Assembly (NCBI RefSeq): GCF_003577475.1 | Contig: NZ_QPEP01000010.1 | Location: 1,200-65,199 of the forward strand | Direction of reading: 5' to 3' | Origin: Salinibius halmophilus | GTDB taxonomy: Bacteria; Pseudomonadota; Gammaproteobacteria; Pseudomonadales; Natronospirillaceae | Length of the DNA stretch: 64,000 nucleotides | Part shown: positions 62,419 through 64,000 of the stretch, in pieces | How the letters are laid out: each line of letters begins with the position of its first letter | Numbering within the stretch: the first letter of the stretch is position 1 | Notes under the pieces: generated by a model | Databases searched by the model: none | What the model was told of the DNA's origin: nothing | The model's input: only the letters and a program-made list of their open reading frames with translations | Program-made: the position numbers and the translations under genes

Positions 62419-62601
62419 ATGTCCACGATGAATGCCGCTGAAGTCGCCAAGCTAATGGGTGTAACTGAATCCAATGTGCGCCGCTGGGCAAAAGAGAAGT
62501 TGCTTCAACCCGTCGACCCAAAAGCAGGTATGTTGGAGTTCGATAAAGAGGCGGTAATGAAATATAAAGACCTACACGAGCGCCTCTATGGGCGCAAGTA
62601 A
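62419..62601 (+). CDS. Small MerR-type HTH DNA-binding protein
   Basis: The start at 62419 has AAGGGG 7 bases before it. The 60-residue protein, MSTMNAAEVAKLMGVTESNV and RRWAKEKLLQPVDPKAGMLE in sequence, is a MerR-like/excisionase-like winged HTH: AAEVAKLMGVTESNVRRWAK is the helix-turn-helix, and FDKEAVMKYKDLHERLYGRK ends it. There is no effector domain. Such short proteins can be excisionases or small regulators, but no integrase or phage gene is near. It converges with the histidine kinase gene. Confidence 0.8.
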   Translation: MSTMNAAEVAKLMGVTESNVRRWAKEKLLQPVDPKAGMLEFDKEAVMKYKDLHERLYGRK

Positions 62602-62654
62602 TGTGCAACTGGCCAGCTTAGCTGGCCAACCTTCCCTGCCAACAAGGGTTGCCA

Positions 62655-64000
62655 TTATCCTAGATTTGGCAGCGTGATGGTAAAAGTCGTGCCTTGCTCA
62701 CTGGTATCAAAGCTTACGTTGCCGCCCATTAGCGTAGCTAGCTCGTATACCAGTGCCAAGCCAATGCCGACGCCCTCTGCTTTGCGACTTGCGCCAGTGT
62801 GGCCTTGGCGGAACCGTTCGAATAATATCGCCTGGGTGCCTGCATCAATCCCTTGACCCTCATCCTGAACACTGATGATTGCTTGTTCATCGGTCGATGT
62901 AAGGGTGATGTTTATGTGGCTATTTTCAGGTGAAAACTTAATCGCGTTAGATAGCAACTGGTGAATGATTTGCTGCACTCTGTCTGGGTCGCCATAAGCT
63001 AGCGCGCTCGTTTCAGATCGATCAAGGTTTAGGGTGATATTCTTGCTACTGGCTTCGTTTTGCATAAAGTTCATCACAAACGTCGCTAGTGGGTACAGAT
63101 CAATGTTGCTTGAAGACAGGGTAAGTGTGCCTTTGCTCATTCTGTCTAGGTCTAACAGGTTGTTAATCAATAGCCCGAGGTGAGCTGTGTTGCGCCTAGC
63201 AATGTTGAGAAGATTAGCGCCCTGAGTGTCTAGGTTTTTGGCCAGTTGATGATCTAGTAATGCCAATGACCCCTGAATGGCGGTGATGGGGGTTTTAAGC
63301 TCATGGCTGACGATGGCCACAAACTCTCTTTGCACCAACTCGTTTTCACGTGCTAACTGTTGGGTGCGCAACGCACTTCGATATCGAGCGCTTGCTAGTA
63401 ACAGCACCGCTACAGCGAATAATAAGGCCAAAGGATAGGAAGCTAAGCGAATTTGATTGCTGCGAACATGCTGGGTCGATGCAAACGCACTCAATGTCCA
63501 GTCTACCCCGGGGACTGCCAGCTTGCGGTGTGCTGACACATACAGGGTAGGTAGCTCTGGCTTGCCAAACAAAAGCTGCTGTTGGTCGTCGGTTAGTTGA
63601 ACACTTGCCGAAACCTGATCAAGGTGTGCCAGTATCAGGTCGGCATCCATTACAATACTGGTAATCCCCCAGTAATCACCATCAATATAGATAGGCGAGC
63701 GATAAATAAAGCCTAGGCCACCTTGCACTAGGTTTATCGGCCCAACAAGTTTGGGGGTGCCTGAGTCGATGATGGCTTTGATCGCTGGCCATTGGTTGGC
63801 TAGATCGGGGTAGTAGATTCCTAAAGCAGCTTCATTCCCTGCAATTGGGTGGATGAGCTCAATACGATTGCCCGGTGCTACGCCAATATTAATTAGTTGC
63901 TCAGTTTCAATGAACATACCGGCTAGCCAGTTTTGCATCACCTCGTTGTCTAGCCTGCCGCCTTGGCTTTTGATGTAACTGTTTAGGCCGTTGCTCAGTG
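62655..64000 (-). CDS. CHASE-domain sensor histidine kinase (partial, runs off window end)
   Basis: The frame is open to the right edge; codons beyond the GTG at 63941 (LNSYIKSQGGRLDNEV) continue the sensor domain, so the N-terminus is outside. A CHASE sensor region is visible (GNEAALGIYYPDLANQWPAI, GGLGFIYRSPIYIDGDYWGI), then a membrane helix, and the kinase core: FVAIVSHELKTPITAIQGSL with the phosphoacceptor histidine, VQQIIHQLLSNAIKFSPENS (N box), SVQDEGQGIDAGTQ (G1) and GVGIGLALVYELATLMGG (G2). No response regulator gene is in the window. Confidence 0.9.
   Translation of the reverse strand, partial: LSNGLNSYIKSQGGRLDNEVMQNWLAGMFIETEQLINIGVAPGNRIELIHPIAGNEAALGIYYPDLANQWPAIKAIIDSGTPKLVGPINLVQGGLGFIYRSPIYIDGDYWGITSIVMDADLILAHLDQVSASVQLTDDQQQLLFGKPELPTLYVSAHRKLAVPGVDWTLSAFASTQHVRSNQIRLASYPLALLFAVAVLLLASARYRSALRTQQLARENELVQREFVAIVSHELKTPITAIQGSLALLDHQLAKNLDTQGANLLNIARRNTAHLGLLINNLLDLDRMSKGTLTLSSSNIDLYPLATFVMNFMQNEASSKNITLNLDRSETSALAYGDPDRVQQIIHQLLSNAIKFSPENSHINITLTSTDEQAIISVQDEGQGIDAGTQAILFERFRQGHTGASRKAEGVGIGLALVYELATLMGGNVSFDTSEQGTTFTITLPNLG

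Overview
The window looks like a chromosomal segment of a marine or halophilic gammaproteobacterium, near the Oceanospirillales/Pseudomonadales border. The evidence is a complete Na+-pumping NADH:quinone reductase operon (nqrABCDEF-apbE-nqrM), NhaB, Mqo, SthA, a FimL-like type IV pilus signalling protein, and gene neighbourhoods typical of that group (mfd/csiV, ffs-dnaX-ebfC-recR-rnd-ycgL-ycgN, ypjD-corB beside ffh). This placement is inference from gene content. No phage, insertion sequence, CRISPR array, tRNA or rRNA gene was seen.

Layout. 1-4.2 kb: mfd and csiV (minus strand). 4.4-11.5 kb: the nqr operon with its two maturation factors (ApbE attaches FMN; NqrM is needed for assembly). 11.5-17.4 kb: sthA, then a Tus-like replication terminator protein, transaldolase, dusA and nhaB on the minus strand. 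17.6-23.8 kb: FimL-like protein, an SCP2-domain protein, sohB, mltD, a YafS-like methyltransferase and dnaQ. 23.8-30.0 kb: trmJ-corB-ypjD opposite ffh, an arsC-like cluster, cmoM. 30.0-36.7 kb: a three-gene response regulator/CheC/PAS module, mqo, queE and a GGDEF-EAL protein. 36.8-43.1 kb: a tightly overlapping eight-gene minus-strand set around a cyclopropane-synthase-like methyltransferase. 43.2-45.2 kb: a chemoreceptor with a near-consensus sigma-28 promoter, back to back with the SRP RNA gene. 45.3-53.3 kb: dnaX-ebfC-recR-rnd-ycgL-ycgN, a small membrane protein, a VWA membrane protein and a YafJ-like amidotransferase. 53.4-62.6 kb: a degenerate acyl-AMP ligase coupled to fadD, a TPR-GGDEF protein, hrpA and a tiny HTH protein behind a very AT-rich spacer. 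The last 1.3 kb is a CHASE-type sensor kinase that runs off the end.

How the genes fit together. Nqr makes the sodium gradient, NhaB exchanges Na+ for H+, Mqo feeds the quinone pool and SthA balances NADH and NADPH. SRP RNA and Ffh, the two parts of bacterial SRP, are both present but 18 kb apart. Regulatory and chemosensory genes are frequent: two GGDEF proteins with an intact motif, one PAS protein with a lost GGDEF motif, CheC, a stand-alone receiver, an MCP and a histidine kinase.

Most of the window is conserved housekeeping DNA. The least ordinary parts are the short, divergent Tus homologue, the apparently dead acyl-AMP ligase joined to FadD, the receiver-CheC-PAS module, the eight-gene lipid cluster with two unrecognised members, and several perfect inverted repeats placed over promoters or ribosome binding sites.
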